Assembly: GCA_001513425.1 (NCBI GenBank)
Contig: LFTR01000051.1
Coordinates: 9,056 to 48,283 of the forward strand
DNA: 39,228 bases
Direction of reading: 5' to 3'
Source: Clostridiales bacterium DTU024
Lineage (GTDB): Bacteria > Bacillota > Clostridia > Christensenellales > Aristaeellaceae
Shown here: piece after piece, positions 1-8,556 of the stretch
How positions within the stretch are numbered: position 1 is the first letter of the stretch
Layout of the letters: each line of letters begins with the position of its first letter
The notes under the pieces: model-generated
What the model was told of the DNA's origin: nothing
Database searches by the model: none
What the model saw: only the letters and a program-made list of their open reading frames with translations
Translations under genes and position numbers: made by a program

Positions 1-871
1 GGGCATCCTTCGAAACAAACCATGTGCCCAAAGCCATGACCGCCAATGCAGCGAGGAATTGCAGCGTTGGCATTTCAAGGAAGATGAGAAAAGAGAGCGC
101 TGCTCCAATGAAAGGCGCAATGGCATAGTAAGCGCTGGTTTTCGCCGCGCCAAGCACGCGCTGTGCGTGAATGTACAGATAAATGCTCAGTCCGTACGTG
201 ATAAACCCCAAACACAGGCACAGGAAAACAACGCCCGGGGCGGGTGGGGAGTCGCCCAGTGCAAGGGAGATCGCCAGGGCGCCGGCGCCTGAGAAAAGGC
301 CCTTGATCACCACGATCTGCATGGGATTTTTGGATGACATCATGCGGGTGCAGTTGTTTTCGAGCCCCCAGCAAAGGCACGCGACAAGGACATACATTGA
401 GCCAACGGAAAACGCAAAACTGCCCATATCCTGGATGGACAGCATCATCGAGGCGAGGGTCACCAGGCCAAGGCCCAGCCAAAGCCTCCTTGAGATGACC
501 TCCCTAAAAAAGAGCAGCGCGATAAGAGAAGTAGCCGCTATTTCAAAATTGTTCAGCAGCGCCGCGTTGGCAGCAGTGGTGTTAAGAAGTCCGTACATCA
601 GTGCAATGGGGGCGGCAATATCCAGCAGCACCATCATGATGGTATACGGCAGTTCCTTTGCGGACAGTTTCTTTTCGCCCGCATGGCCGCCCGTTTTTTC
701 CCTAAACAGGTACAAAGCGCTCATGCCGATCCCGGCGCCCAAATACAGAAGCGCCGCCAGCATCGTTGGCGAAACCGTTTTCAGCAACAGCTTTGACAGC
801 GGCGCGTTGAGCGCGTAAAAAACGGCGGCCAGAGCCGCAAATGCGATGCCTTTGTGTCGATCGTCGGGCAT
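1..871 (-). CDS. EamA/DMT-family membrane exporter (3' end cut by window edge)
   Basis: Translating the minus strand from the ATG at 871 gives MPDDRHKGIAFAALAAVFYALNAP and about 290 residues of almost entirely hydrophobic sequence running off the window. Two tandem EamA-like repeats are visible, roughly residues 8-140 and 155-290, with the usual small-residue-rich helices (for example MLAALLYLGAG and AYYAIAPFIGAALSFL). Members are ten-helix drug/metabolite transporters of the cytoplasmic membrane; the substrate cannot be read from sequence. The family is usually 290-300 residues, so very little is missing. An AAGGA ribosome binding site lies 7 nt before the ATG. The ORF track lists only shadows here because the frame has no stop inside the window. 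A TTGACA lies upstream at 908-913, but no good -10 sits 17 bp from it. Confidence 0.88.
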   Translation of the reverse strand, partial: MPDDRHKGIAFAALAAVFYALNAPLSKLLLKTVSPTMLAALLYLGAGIGMSALYLFREKTGGHAGEKKLSAKELPYTIMMVLLDIAAPIALMYGLLNTTAANAALLNNFEIAATSLIALLFFREVISRRLWLGLGLVTLASMMLSIQDMGSFAFSVGSMYVLVACLCWGLENNCTRMMSSKNPMQIVVIKGLFSGAGALAISLALGDSPPAPGVVFLCLCLGFITYGLSIYLYIHAQRVLGAAKTSAYYAIAPFIGAALSFLIFLEMPTLQFLAALAVMALGTWFVSKDA

Positions 872-1009
872 TGATCCATCCTTTCTGTATGTTATAAAAT
901 CAAATAGTGTCAATGGAATTGTGATCGCGTTGTGACATTCTCTGCTTTTCGAAAAAAGCTCCGTGGAATTTCCACTTTCAAAGTGGGCCTCCCGAGGGTC
1001 ATGGGCGGT

Positions 1010-1954
1010 TTATGTGTCGTAGATTTCCGGGTTGACCACGCTGGGCGGACGACGCCCTGCGAAAAACTCGGCAATGTTGTGCGCCGCTTCCGCTGCCATG
1101 TTGCGGCGGGCATGGACCGAATTGGTACCCATGTGCGGCTGCAGCACCACGTTATCCAGTTTCTTGAGGCGCGGGTTGACGTGCGGCTCATTGGGATAAA
1201 CATCCAGCCCCGCGCCGTAAAGGTGCCTGCATTCCAGCAGGTCGCAAAGCGCCTCCTCATCCACCACCGCGCCGCGGGCAGTATTGATGAGGATGCTGCC
1301 CTTTTTCATCATGTTGAGGCGTTCGCGGCTGAGCAGGTTGCGCGTTTCATCATTAAGCGGCGTATGGATGCTGATAACATCGCTTGTCCTAATTAAATCC
1401 TCCGGCGGCAGCCACCCGGGCACTGTTTCATGGCGATTGTGGTAAGAGACCTCCATGCCCAGCATGCGCGCCAGTTCCGCCATTTTGCTGCCGATACGGC
1501 CCATGCCGATAATGCCCAGGCGCCGTCCCTCCAAATTGAGGGCCATATGATCGCCCGACGCGAAATAGGGGCGCGTGTCTTCCTCGCGCATATGCCGGTC
1601 GAGCTGCGGGATTTGCCGCACCACGCTCAGCAGCAGCGCCAGCGCCAGCTCCGCCGTGGGCAGGGTGACGGAAAAGGGCGTATTGGTTACGGGAATGCGC
1701 CTCAACCCGGCGGCCGCGATATCCACGTTGTTGAAGCCCACCGCGCAGTTGGCGATGATCTTCAGGTTCGGCGCCTGCGCCAGCATATCCGCGTTCACCC
1801 TCCCCGACGCCAGCAGGGCATCCGCCTTTGGGAGGTACTTTTGCATATCTTCGCGGTGGAAACGCGTCCAGAGCGGGGGCATAATGATGGTGTGGCCGTC
1901 CAGTTCCCCAAAGCTTTCTGCGGGATAGCCTGCCATGACAAGAATGGTGGACAT
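1010..1954 (-). CDS. D-isomer-specific 2-hydroxyacid dehydrogenase
   Basis: This 314-residue protein is a D-2-hydroxyacid dehydrogenase of the glyoxylate/hydroxypyruvate/2-ketoaldonate reductase type, a soluble NAD(P)H enzyme reducing 2-keto acids. The Rossmann motif GMGRIG is at residues 150-155. The catalytic triad is visible as Arg227 (NTARGAVVDE), Glu256 (PNEPH) and His274 (QPHMG). The start is set by GAGGAGG six bases before the ATG. It lies 33 bp downstream of the MFS permease on the same strand, so the pair is probably one operon in which the permease imports a sugar acid or hydroxy acid for this enzyme; that link is inference. The exact substrate (glyoxylate, hydroxypyruvate or 2-ketogluconate) cannot be decided. 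Confidence 0.9.
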   Translation of the reverse strand: MSTILVMAGYPAESFGELDGHTIIMPPLWTRFHREDMQKYLPKADALLASGRVNADMLAQAPNLKIIANCAVGFNNVDIAAAGLRRIPVTNTPFSVTLPTAELALALLLSVVRQIPQLDRHMREEDTRPYFASGDHMALNLEGRRLGIIGMGRIGSKMAELARMLGMEVSYHNRHETVPGWLPPEDLIRTSDVISIHTPLNDETRNLLSRERLNMMKKGSILINTARGAVVDEEALCDLLECRHLYGAGLDVYPNEPHVNPRLKKLDNVVLQPHMGTNSVHARRNMAAEAAHNIAEFFAGRRPPSVVNPEIYDT

Positions 1955-1987
1955 CGTATACCTCCTCAGGAAGGATCATTTGCTGCT

Positions 1988-3130
1988 TTAGAGCGTATGG
2001 GCGCGGACATCGCGCAATTTTTCCGTCATCCCGGTCATCAGAAGGACCATGATCAGCGCCGCGGCGGGGAGAAAAGCAATATACGCGTCCCCTGCTATTT
2101 GGCCAAACAGCGCCGGCACCAGAAGCGTACCCGTATACGCGCTCGCCATCTGCAGTCCGATAATATATGGCGAAAAGGCTTCCCCAAAGTGGAAAGGCGT
2201 GCGGTGGATCAATAGGGGATAGATGGGCGCGCAGCCAAGGCCTACAACAAACAGTGCAAACGGGGCGGCGAAAAGGGGCAGCAGTTGCAGCAATAACAGA
2301 CCCATAAGGATCAGCCCTTCGCCCAGACGCAGCATGCCTTGGTGTGAGAATTTTTCCGCGAGAAAACCGCTGAGCATTCTGCCCGCCGTAATGCCGGCAA
2401 AGAAAAGCCCCGCAAACGCGGCGGCGTCGGCTTTGGGCGCGCCGCGTGCCAACACGAGGTAGGAGCTGCTCCACAGCCCCATCAGCGCTTCGGCGGCGCA
2501 GTAGAAAAAGAATGCGCTCAGTGCGGGCAGTACGCCGGGGACCCGCAAAAGGTCCTTGTAGCGCGGCGACCGTTCGGCCGCGGCGTTTTTCTCGATCCCC
2601 TTGTCCTGCCACTTAGGCAGAGCGCGCAGCAAAATGACGGACAGCCCGATCTGCAGTGCCGCAATGATCAGATACCCCAACCGCCAGCTGCCCCGTGTCA
2701 GCGCCATCAGCATGGGCCCGGCGGAAGCCCCCAGCCCCCAGAAGCTGTGCAGCCAGCTCATGTGCTTGGCTTCATAGTGCAAGGAAACATAGCTGTTGAG
2801 TGCGGCATCCACGGCGCCAGCGCCCAGGCCCAGTGGGACCGCCAGTACCATCAGCATCCACGCGGATCGGACAAACGCATAGCCTGTCAGCGCCAGCGCG
2901 GTTGCGATGACGCTCATCACCAGCAGTTTGCCCGTACCCAGTTTGCGCAGGATGCGTGCGGAAAAGAGACTGGACAGGATAGTGCCCAATGCCGTTACCA
3001 TGTTGATAAGCCCCGCGGCTTCCACCGATGCCCCAAGATCGGGGTACATCATGGGCCACGCCGCGCCCAGCACGGCGTCCGGAAGCCCCAGGGAAATGAA
3101 ACTCAAATAGATGATCACCAGCAGCGTCAT
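1988..3130 (-). CDS. Major facilitator superfamily permease
   Basis: The 380-residue protein is hydrophobic throughout and fits a 12-helix MFS transporter. The N-terminal half begins MTLLVIIYLSFISLGLPDAVLGAAWP, a pattern seen in the FucP/YfkF-like sugar permease group. A charged loop ARILRKLGTGK after helix 2 matches the MFS loop 2-3 signature position, and a polar central loop (about residues 170-195) separates the two six-helix halves. The start is supported by GGAAGG about 8 nt before the ATG. It is followed after 33 bp by the 2-hydroxyacid dehydrogenase, suggesting uptake coupled to reduction of a sugar acid or related compound. Substrate unknown. Confidence 0.85.
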   Translation of the reverse strand: MTLLVIIYLSFISLGLPDAVLGAAWPMMYPDLGASVEAAGLINMVTALGTILSSLFSARILRKLGTGKLLVMSVIATALALTGYAFVRSAWMLMVLAVPLGLGAGAVDAALNSYVSLHYEAKHMSWLHSFWGLGASAGPMLMALTRGSWRLGYLIIAALQIGLSVILLRALPKWQDKGIEKNAAAERSPRYKDLLRVPGVLPALSAFFFYCAAEALMGLWSSSYLVLARGAPKADAAAFAGLFFAGITAGRMLSGFLAEKFSHQGMLRLGEGLILMGLLLLQLLPLFAAPFALFVVGLGCAPIYPLLIHRTPFHFGEAFSPYIIGLQMASAYTGTLLVPALFGQIAGDAYIAFLPAAALIMVLLMTGMTEKLRDVRAHTL

Positions 3131-3293
3131 ATATGATCCCTTCCGTTAACCAAGAAATGGTGCGTTCAGCGCTCTCCTTGCGGCCCAAGGGGACGCGTGC
3201 TTCATCCGTGGATCTGGGGGAAGCCCAGGCGTACCAAAAAAACCAAAGCAGAAGCAGCGAAGCGCCTTTTTTCAGCATCCCTGTTTCCGCCGG

Positions 3294-3328
3294 AAAAAGG
3301 GAGTGCAACTCGTTCTTGTTGCACTCCC
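3294..3328 (-). terminator. Rho-independent terminator of the argS-dapF-dapL-purA operon
   Basis: On the minus strand a perfect 11-bp stem GGGAGTGCAAC / GTTGCACTCCC with an 8-nt loop is followed by TTTTT. It starts 6 bp after the purA stop codon and so ends the four-gene operon. Confidence 0.92.
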
Positions 3329-3334
3329 AAAGGG

Positions 3335-4609
3335 TCAGCGGTAAATGATAGCGTCTCTGTGCGGTCCATTGGAGAGCATGCGCAGCGGCGTGCCGATGCG
3401 TTCTTCTATAAACTCTACGTACTTGCGGCAGTTTTCGGGGAGGTCGCTATACGTGCGCACATCCTTAACATCTGTTTTCCAGCCCGGCAGCGTTTCATAA
3501 ACGGGCGTAGCGCGCTGAAGGTCGGGTGTCACGGGGAAATCCATGCTCACAGTGCCGTCCAGTTCGTAGCCCACGCACACCTTGATCTCATCCAGATAGC
3601 TCAGGACATCCAGATTGGTCATGGCACACTCGGTCGCGCCCTGCACCATGCAGCCATAACGCGTTGCCACGCAGTCAAACCAGCCCACGTCGCGCGGGCG
3701 CCCGGTCTTCGCGCCGTATTCGCCGGCGTCCCCGCCGCGCTTGCGCAGTTCTTCCGCTTCGTCGCCCGTCATTTTGGTCGGGAAGACGCCGGTGCCGACG
3801 CTGGAGGAATAGGCCTTGGTGACGGCGATCACCCGGGTGATCGCCCAGGGCGGCAGTCCCGCGCCCACCGTTGCGTACCCCGCCAGGGGCGACGAGGACG
3901 TCGTGTAGGGGAAAATGCCGTGGTCCGGGTCGCGCAGCGCGCCCAATTGGCCTTCCAGAAGGATGCTCTTGTCCGCCTTCAAAGCGGCATGCAGGTATTG
4001 CGTGGAGTCCACGACCATATGCTTGATCTGCTGTCCCAAAGCATAGTACTTTTCCGTATATTCATCGGCGTTCAGCAGCGGCTTATGGTACAAGTGCTCC
4101 AATAGGATGTTCTTTTTGATAAAGGACGCCTTCAGCCTCTCATGCAAAACATCTTTGTCCAACAAGTGGCACACCTGTATGCCCACCTTGGCGGCTTTGT
4201 CGCTGTAAAAGGGCGCGATGCCCGATTTGGTGGAGCCAAACTTGAAGTCCCGCAGGCGCTCTTCTTCATAGGTGTCCATTAGAACGTGACAGTCCATCAA
4301 CACCTGCGCGCGGCTGGAGATCATGAGCTGTGGCTGCGGCGCACCCTTGGAGAGGACCTCGCCCATTTCCTTAAGCAATGCATCAATGTCCAGCGCGACG
4401 CCGGGGCCGATCAGATTATCCACACCTGCGTTAAAAATGCCGCTGGGCAACAGGTGCAAAGCGAATTTTCCGTATTCGTTGATGATGGTGTGGCCCGCGT
4501 TGGCACCGCCCTGAAAGCGGATGACAATGTCGCTGCCCTTCGCCAACACGTCCGTCAGTTTGCCCTTGCCTTCATCTCCCCAGTTTGCTCCAACAATAGC
4601 ACGAACCAT
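3335..4609 (-). CDS. purA: Adenylosuccinate synthetase
   Basis: PurA joins IMP and aspartate using GTP to form adenylosuccinate, the first committed step from IMP to AMP, in the cytoplasm. The 424-residue length is normal. The N-terminal signature is clear: a GANWGDEGKGKLTD phosphate-binding loop containing the catalytic Asp (NWGDEGKGK), then FQGGANAGHTI carrying the catalytic His. Conserved downstream blocks include SSRAQVLMDCHVLMD, KSGIAPFYSDK, LLEGQLGALRD and TGRPRDVGWFD. The start is preceded by GGGAGG with 7-nt spacing. It is the last gene of the operon argS-dapF-dapL-purA, 38 bp after dapL, and is followed at once by a strong terminator. Confidence 0.97.
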   Translation of the reverse strand: MVRAIVGANWGDEGKGKLTDVLAKGSDIVIRFQGGANAGHTIINEYGKFALHLLPSGIFNAGVDNLIGPGVALDIDALLKEMGEVLSKGAPQPQLMISSRAQVLMDCHVLMDTYEEERLRDFKFGSTKSGIAPFYSDKAAKVGIQVCHLLDKDVLHERLKASFIKKNILLEHLYHKPLLNADEYTEKYYALGQQIKHMVVDSTQYLHAALKADKSILLEGQLGALRDPDHGIFPYTTSSSPLAGYATVGAGLPPWAITRVIAVTKAYSSSVGTGVFPTKMTGDEAEELRKRGGDAGEYGAKTGRPRDVGWFDCVATRYGCMVQGATECAMTNLDVLSYLDEIKVCVGYELDGTVSMDFPVTPDLQRATPVYETLPGWKTDVKDVRTYSDLPENCRKYVEFIEERIGTPLRMLSNGPHRDAIIYR

Positions 4610-4647
4610 TCTTGAACCTCCCTATATCGCTGTAAGTGATTGCCTGT

Positions 4648-5871
4648 TTATAAAATGCCTATGATCCGCGCCGAGGCTTCCGCTGCCGATTCGCGGCTGC
4701 CAAAGGCGGTCAGGCGAAAATAGCCTTCGCCGCAGGGGCCAAAGCCCGCGCCGGGCGTGCCCACGACGTGCGCTTTGTTGAGCAGAAAATCAAAGAAATT
4801 CCATGACGGCATGTTGTCCGGCGTCCTCATCCAGATGTAGGGCGCGTCAACGCCCCCGTAGACGCTCAGACCGCCTTTTCTCAGCGTGTCCAGAATGACT
4901 CCGGCATTATCCAGATAGTAGCGGATATTCTGGCGTGTTTCCTCTTGCCCTTTGGTATCATACACGGCGGCTGCCGCTGCCTGCACGGGGTAGGAAACGC
5001 CGTTGTTCTTGCTGCCGGTGCGGCGTTTCCACATGCGGTTGAGGGATACTTTTTCGCCGTTTCCGTCAAGGCCCATAACGCTGTGCGGGATCACCGTATA
5101 GGCGCAGCGCACGCCGGTAAACCCGGCTGTTTTGGAGAACGAGCAGCACTCGATGGCGACATCCTTGGCGCCTTCGATCTCGTAAATGGACAGCGGGATA
5201 TCATCGCTTGTTACAAATGCCTTGTAGGCGGCATCAAAAATGATGAGGGCATCGTTTTCGCGCGCCCAGTCCACGTATTTTTTCAGCTGCGTGCGCGTCA
5301 GCACTGTGCCGGTAGGGTTATTGGGATAGCATAGGTACAGCACATCCGCCTTTTTATCGGGCAGCGGGGGCTCAAAATCGTTTTCTGCCGTGGCGGGCAG
5401 GTAAACGGCGCGTGTCCATTTTCCGTCAACATATTCGCCCAACCGCCCCGCCATGGCGTTGCTGTCCACATACACGGGGTAGACCGGGTCGGTCAGCGCG
5501 ATCACAGCGTCTTGGGAGAACAGTTCCTGTATGGCCGCGGCATCCGTCTTGGCGCCGTCGGAGATGAATATTTCGCTGTCTTTAAGGCTGACGCCCCGGG
5601 AAGAATAATCGTGGCGGTTGATCTTTTCCACCAGAAAAGCGTAGCCTTCCCCCGGCGGATAGCCGCGAAAACCTTCTTGCGTCGCCATGCCCAGTGCCGC
5701 GTCCGCAAACTTCCGCGCCACATAGGGCGAGAGGGGACGCGTCACGTCCCCGATGCCCAAGCGCAGTACCTGCGCGTCGGGATGCGCTTCTTCAAACGCC
5801 GATACCCGCGACGCGATCTCGGCAAACAAATAACTGCCCGGCAGCGTCGCTATGCTGCTGTTTATTTTCAT
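4648..5871 (-). CDS. dapL: LL-diaminopimelate aminotransferase (DapL)
   Basis: DapL converts tetrahydrodipicolinate plus glutamate directly to LL-2,6-diaminopimelate, bypassing the acyl-intermediate route to lysine and peptidoglycan precursors. It is a PLP fold-type I aminotransferase. The sequence shows SYLFAEIASRV near the N-terminus, YPPGEGYAFL, YPNNPTG, the FDAAYKAFV block, SFSKTAGFTGVRC with the PLP lysine, and the family-typical NGVSYPVQAAA. I chose the internal ATG (MKINSSIATLPG) over the longer track ORF because it has GGGAG with good spacing, sits 10 bp after the dapF stop and gives the usual 407-residue length. DapF downstream in the pathway is encoded immediately upstream, which supports the assignment strongly. 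Confidence 0.96.
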   Translation of the reverse strand: MKINSSIATLPGSYLFAEIASRVSAFEEAHPDAQVLRLGIGDVTRPLSPYVARKFADAALGMATQEGFRGYPPGEGYAFLVEKINRHDYSSRGVSLKDSEIFISDGAKTDAAAIQELFSQDAVIALTDPVYPVYVDSNAMAGRLGEYVDGKWTRAVYLPATAENDFEPPLPDKKADVLYLCYPNNPTGTVLTRTQLKKYVDWARENDALIIFDAAYKAFVTSDDIPLSIYEIEGAKDVAIECCSFSKTAGFTGVRCAYTVIPHSVMGLDGNGEKVSLNRMWKRRTGSKNNGVSYPVQAAAAAVYDTKGQEETRQNIRYYLDNAGVILDTLRKGGLSVYGGVDAPYIWMRTPDNMPSWNFFDFLLNKAHVVGTPGAGFGPCGEGYFRLTAFGSRESAAEASARIIGIL

Positions 5872-5881
5872 GCTTATCTCC

Positions 5882-6727
5882 CTAAACTGCCGAGTCTTCC
5901 AGCCACTCGCCGTCAAAAACATAGGAGGCGGGACCGGACTGGTAAACGTGATTATCTTCAGCGTTCCAGCATAATTCCAGGTTGCCGCCGGATAACTTCA
6001 CCTGCGCGGTGCGGTCACTCATGCCGCACAGGACAGCCGCCACCAGGGCGGCGCTGGCGCCCGTACCACAGGCCAGGGTTTCGCCTGCTCCGCGCTCCCA
6101 TACGCGCATCTGGAGGATATCGCGCCTGATGACGCGCACAAACTCCACGTTGGTGCGGCGTGGGAACAGCGGATGGTTTTCGAACATCGGTCCCAGAGTT
6201 TGCAGGTCGATCACTTCCGGGTCGCGCACAAACACCACGCAGTGGGGATTGCCCATGTTGACGCAGGTCACAAACCAGCTTTGTCCCAAAATTTGCAGGC
6301 GGTGGCGCAGCACGATTTCACCCGGCAAGTCCACCGTGATGTTCTTGGGGTTCAATTCCGGGCTGCCCATGTCCACGCGCACGCGCGTCACTTTGCCATC
6401 TTCCACCGTCAAGAGCAGCTGGCGTACGCCGGACTTGGTCGAGAGCGTGATTTCCTTCTTGTCTGTCATGCCGCGCTCAAAGACATAGCGTCCGATACAC
6501 CTGGAGGCATTGCCGCACATTTCGGCTTCCGAGCCGTCAGAGTTGAAAATGCGCATGCCAAAGTCCGCCGTGTCGCTGTGTTCTATGAGCACCAGTCCGT
6601 CCGCGCCCACACCAAAGTGCGGCTTGCTCATCACAATCGCCTGGCGGGAGGGGTCGGCTACCATTTCCTCGAAACAGTTGACAAAGATGTAGTCATTGCC
6701 AATACCGTGCATTTTCGTAAATCGCAT
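5882..6727 (-). CDS. dapF: Diaminopimelate epimerase
   Basis: DapF interconverts LL- and meso-diaminopimelate, the latter being the lysine precursor and peptidoglycan cross-linking residue. This cofactor-independent racemase uses two cysteines, both present: EMCGNASRC in the N-terminal half and LACGTGASAA in the C-terminal half. The N-terminus MRFTKMHGIGNDYIFVN and the GNPHCVVF block are family hallmarks. Length (281) is normal. It begins 15 bp after argS and is followed after 10 bp by dapL, so product and substrate steps of the aminotransferase pathway are adjacent. Confidence 0.97.
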   Translation of the reverse strand: MRFTKMHGIGNDYIFVNCFEEMVADPSRQAIVMSKPHFGVGADGLVLIEHSDTADFGMRIFNSDGSEAEMCGNASRCIGRYVFERGMTDKKEITLSTKSGVRQLLLTVEDGKVTRVRVDMGSPELNPKNITVDLPGEIVLRHRLQILGQSWFVTCVNMGNPHCVVFVRDPEVIDLQTLGPMFENHPLFPRRTNVEFVRVIRRDILQMRVWERGAGETLACGTGASAALVAAVLCGMSDRTAQVKLSGGNLELCWNAEDNHVYQSGPASYVFDGEWLEDSAV

Positions 6728-6742
6728 GGTTGTTCCTTTCTC

Positions 6743-8449
6743 CTACATTTTTTCCGGCGCTTCCACCCCGATGAGGCTAAGGCCGGTTCCAATGACTTCC
6801 CGCGCAGCTTTGGTCAGTTCCAGGCGTGCCCGGGTCCCGTTCAGGTCTTCCGCGATAATGCGGTGCTCGTAGTAGTATTTGTTGTATTTCTTGGCTATTT
6901 CTGTGACGGCACGGGTGATGACATACGGTTCGTTGCGCTGCATGGCTTCCTCCACTTCCTCCGGGAAGCGTGAGAGGAGCAACAGAAGCTGCAGCGCTTC
7001 ATCATTATCCAGTGCCGAATAATCAGGCTCTGCCGCAATGTCTTCGCCCTTTTTCAATACGCTGCCGCAGCGGGCAAACGTGTACTGCACATACGGGCCC
7101 GTTTCCCCGTCAAAATTAAGGGCGCGGTCCCACCAGAAATCAATGTCCTTGATGCGGTTGTTGTACAGGGTGGAAAAAACCACCGCGCCGACGCCCACTT
7201 GCTTGGCGACCAGTTCCTTGTTTTCAATGTCCGGACTTTTCTCTTCCAGGATGTCCAGTGCCTTTTCCTGCGCTTTGTCAAGCAGTTCATCCAGGTGTAT
7301 GACATTGCCGCGGCGTGTCGAGAGGGCCTCGCCCTCGTAGGACACCATGCCAAAGGCGACATGTTCCATATGGCCCGCCCATGCATAGCCCATTTTGCGC
7401 AGTACGGCGAACAATTGCCTGAAATGCAGATCCTGCTGGTAGGCGACCACGTAAAGGCATTTGGAAAAATCGTATGTTTTCTTGCGGTACAGCGCCGCCG
7501 CCAGATCGCGCGTGGCATACAGCGTCGCGCCGTCGGATTTGAGGATCAGGCAGGGGGGCATCCCCTCGTCTTCCAGATCCACAACCCACGCGCCCTGGCT
7601 TTGAACAAGCAGGCCTTTGTCGCGCAGTTCGTCGATCACCACACCCATTTTGTCGTTGAAAAAGCTTTCGCCGTCATAGGAGTCAAATGTCACGCCCAGA
7701 ATATCGTATACCTTTTGCGCGTCCTTGAGGGTCATTTCTTTGAAATGGTTAAAAATGGAAAGGGCTTCTTCGTCCCCTTCCTCGATTTTTTTGAACCATG
7801 CGCGGCCTTCGTTTTCCAGTTCCGGGTCAGTTTCGGCTTCCTTGTGGAAACGGACGTAAAGGTCGCTCAGCGCTTCCACGCCGCCTGAGCGGATCATGTC
7901 CCTGGTGCCCCAGCGCTTGTAGGCGGAGATCATCTTGCCAAACTGCGTGCCCCAGTCGCCCAAGTGGTTGATTGAGACCGTGCGATACCCCAAAAAGCCG
8001 TAGATACGCGTCAATGCCGCGCCAATCACGGTGGTGGAGAGGTGGCCGATGTGGAAACGCTTGGCAATATTGATGGAGGAAAAATCAATGCAGACTGTCT
8101 TGCCCCTTCCCTGAGTGGAGGAGCCCCATTGCCCGGGCGAAGCCAATACATCCTCGATCACGCCGCGGGCAAAAGCCGTGCGGTTCAAAAAGAAATTAAG
8201 GTAGCCGCCCGCAGTCTCCGCCCGCGCCAAATCCGGCGCGTCGATAAAATCGTTTAAGCGCCCGGCGATCTGAGGCGGTCCCATTTTGAGCAGTTTTGAC
8301 AACCTGAAACAGGGGAACGCATAGTCCCCCATGTTGGTGTCCGGCGGTACTTCCAGCATGCCCGGAATATCTTGTGGCGCATCAGTCCCGGGAAAAGCCA
8401 ATCCAATCGCGCGGGCGATCAGCTCCGCGATACTCGTTTTCCAGTCCAT
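6743..8449 (-). CDS. argS: Arginyl-tRNA synthetase
   Basis: ArgS charges tRNA-Arg with arginine in the cytoplasm. The sequence shows the class I signature FHIGHLS (HIGH), the family block SSINIAKRFH just before it, and the degenerate KMSKS-region equivalent LSTRRGNVIHL typical of bacterial ArgRS. The C-terminal anticodon-binding domain ends TGLSLIGVEAPEKM, a typical ArgRS end (the consensus ends LGI.APERM). I set the start at MDWKTSIAEL rather than the longer track ORF, because GGAGG lies six nt before that ATG; this gives 568 residues. It is the first gene of the argS-dapF-dapL-purA operon. Confidence 0.96.
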   Translation of the reverse strand: MDWKTSIAELIARAIGLAFPGTDAPQDIPGMLEVPPDTNMGDYAFPCFRLSKLLKMGPPQIAGRLNDFIDAPDLARAETAGGYLNFFLNRTAFARGVIEDVLASPGQWGSSTQGRGKTVCIDFSSINIAKRFHIGHLSTTVIGAALTRIYGFLGYRTVSINHLGDWGTQFGKMISAYKRWGTRDMIRSGGVEALSDLYVRFHKEAETDPELENEGRAWFKKIEEGDEEALSIFNHFKEMTLKDAQKVYDILGVTFDSYDGESFFNDKMGVVIDELRDKGLLVQSQGAWVVDLEDEGMPPCLILKSDGATLYATRDLAAALYRKKTYDFSKCLYVVAYQQDLHFRQLFAVLRKMGYAWAGHMEHVAFGMVSYEGEALSTRRGNVIHLDELLDKAQEKALDILEEKSPDIENKELVAKQVGVGAVVFSTLYNNRIKDIDFWWDRALNFDGETGPYVQYTFARCGSVLKKGEDIAAEPDYSALDNDEALQLLLLLSRFPEEVEEAMQRNEPYVITRAVTEIAKKYNKYYYEHRIIAEDLNGTRARLELTKAAREVIGTGLSLIGVEAPEKM

Positions 8450-8478
8450 GCCTTCCTCCCTCCGGAAAATCACACGTA

Positions 8479-8507
8479 ATGATACCATGTTCTTCCATCA
8501 GGCGCAA
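8479..8507 (-). promoter_or_regulatory. Sigma-A-type promoter of the argS operon
   Basis: On the minus strand TTGCGC (8502-8507) is followed after exactly 17 bp by TATCAT (8479-8484), with a TGG extended -10 element. This leaves a leader of about 25 nt before the argS start. Confidence 0.65.
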
Positions 8508-8556
8508 GAATCGGAGCCGGTCGACAAATCTGCATTATCGCGCAATACCAACACTG

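Noticed and set aside
1428-2612. 394-aa minus-strand ORF across the dehydrogenase and permease
   Set aside because: It is an Arg/Gly-rich out-of-frame shadow of two well-supported genes.
2772-3308. 178-aa minus-strand ORF with a signal-peptide-like start (MLKKGASLLLLWFFW)
   Set aside because: It overlaps the MFS gene in another frame for over 350 bp and shows no family features; the region upstream of the permease otherwise shows nothing clear.
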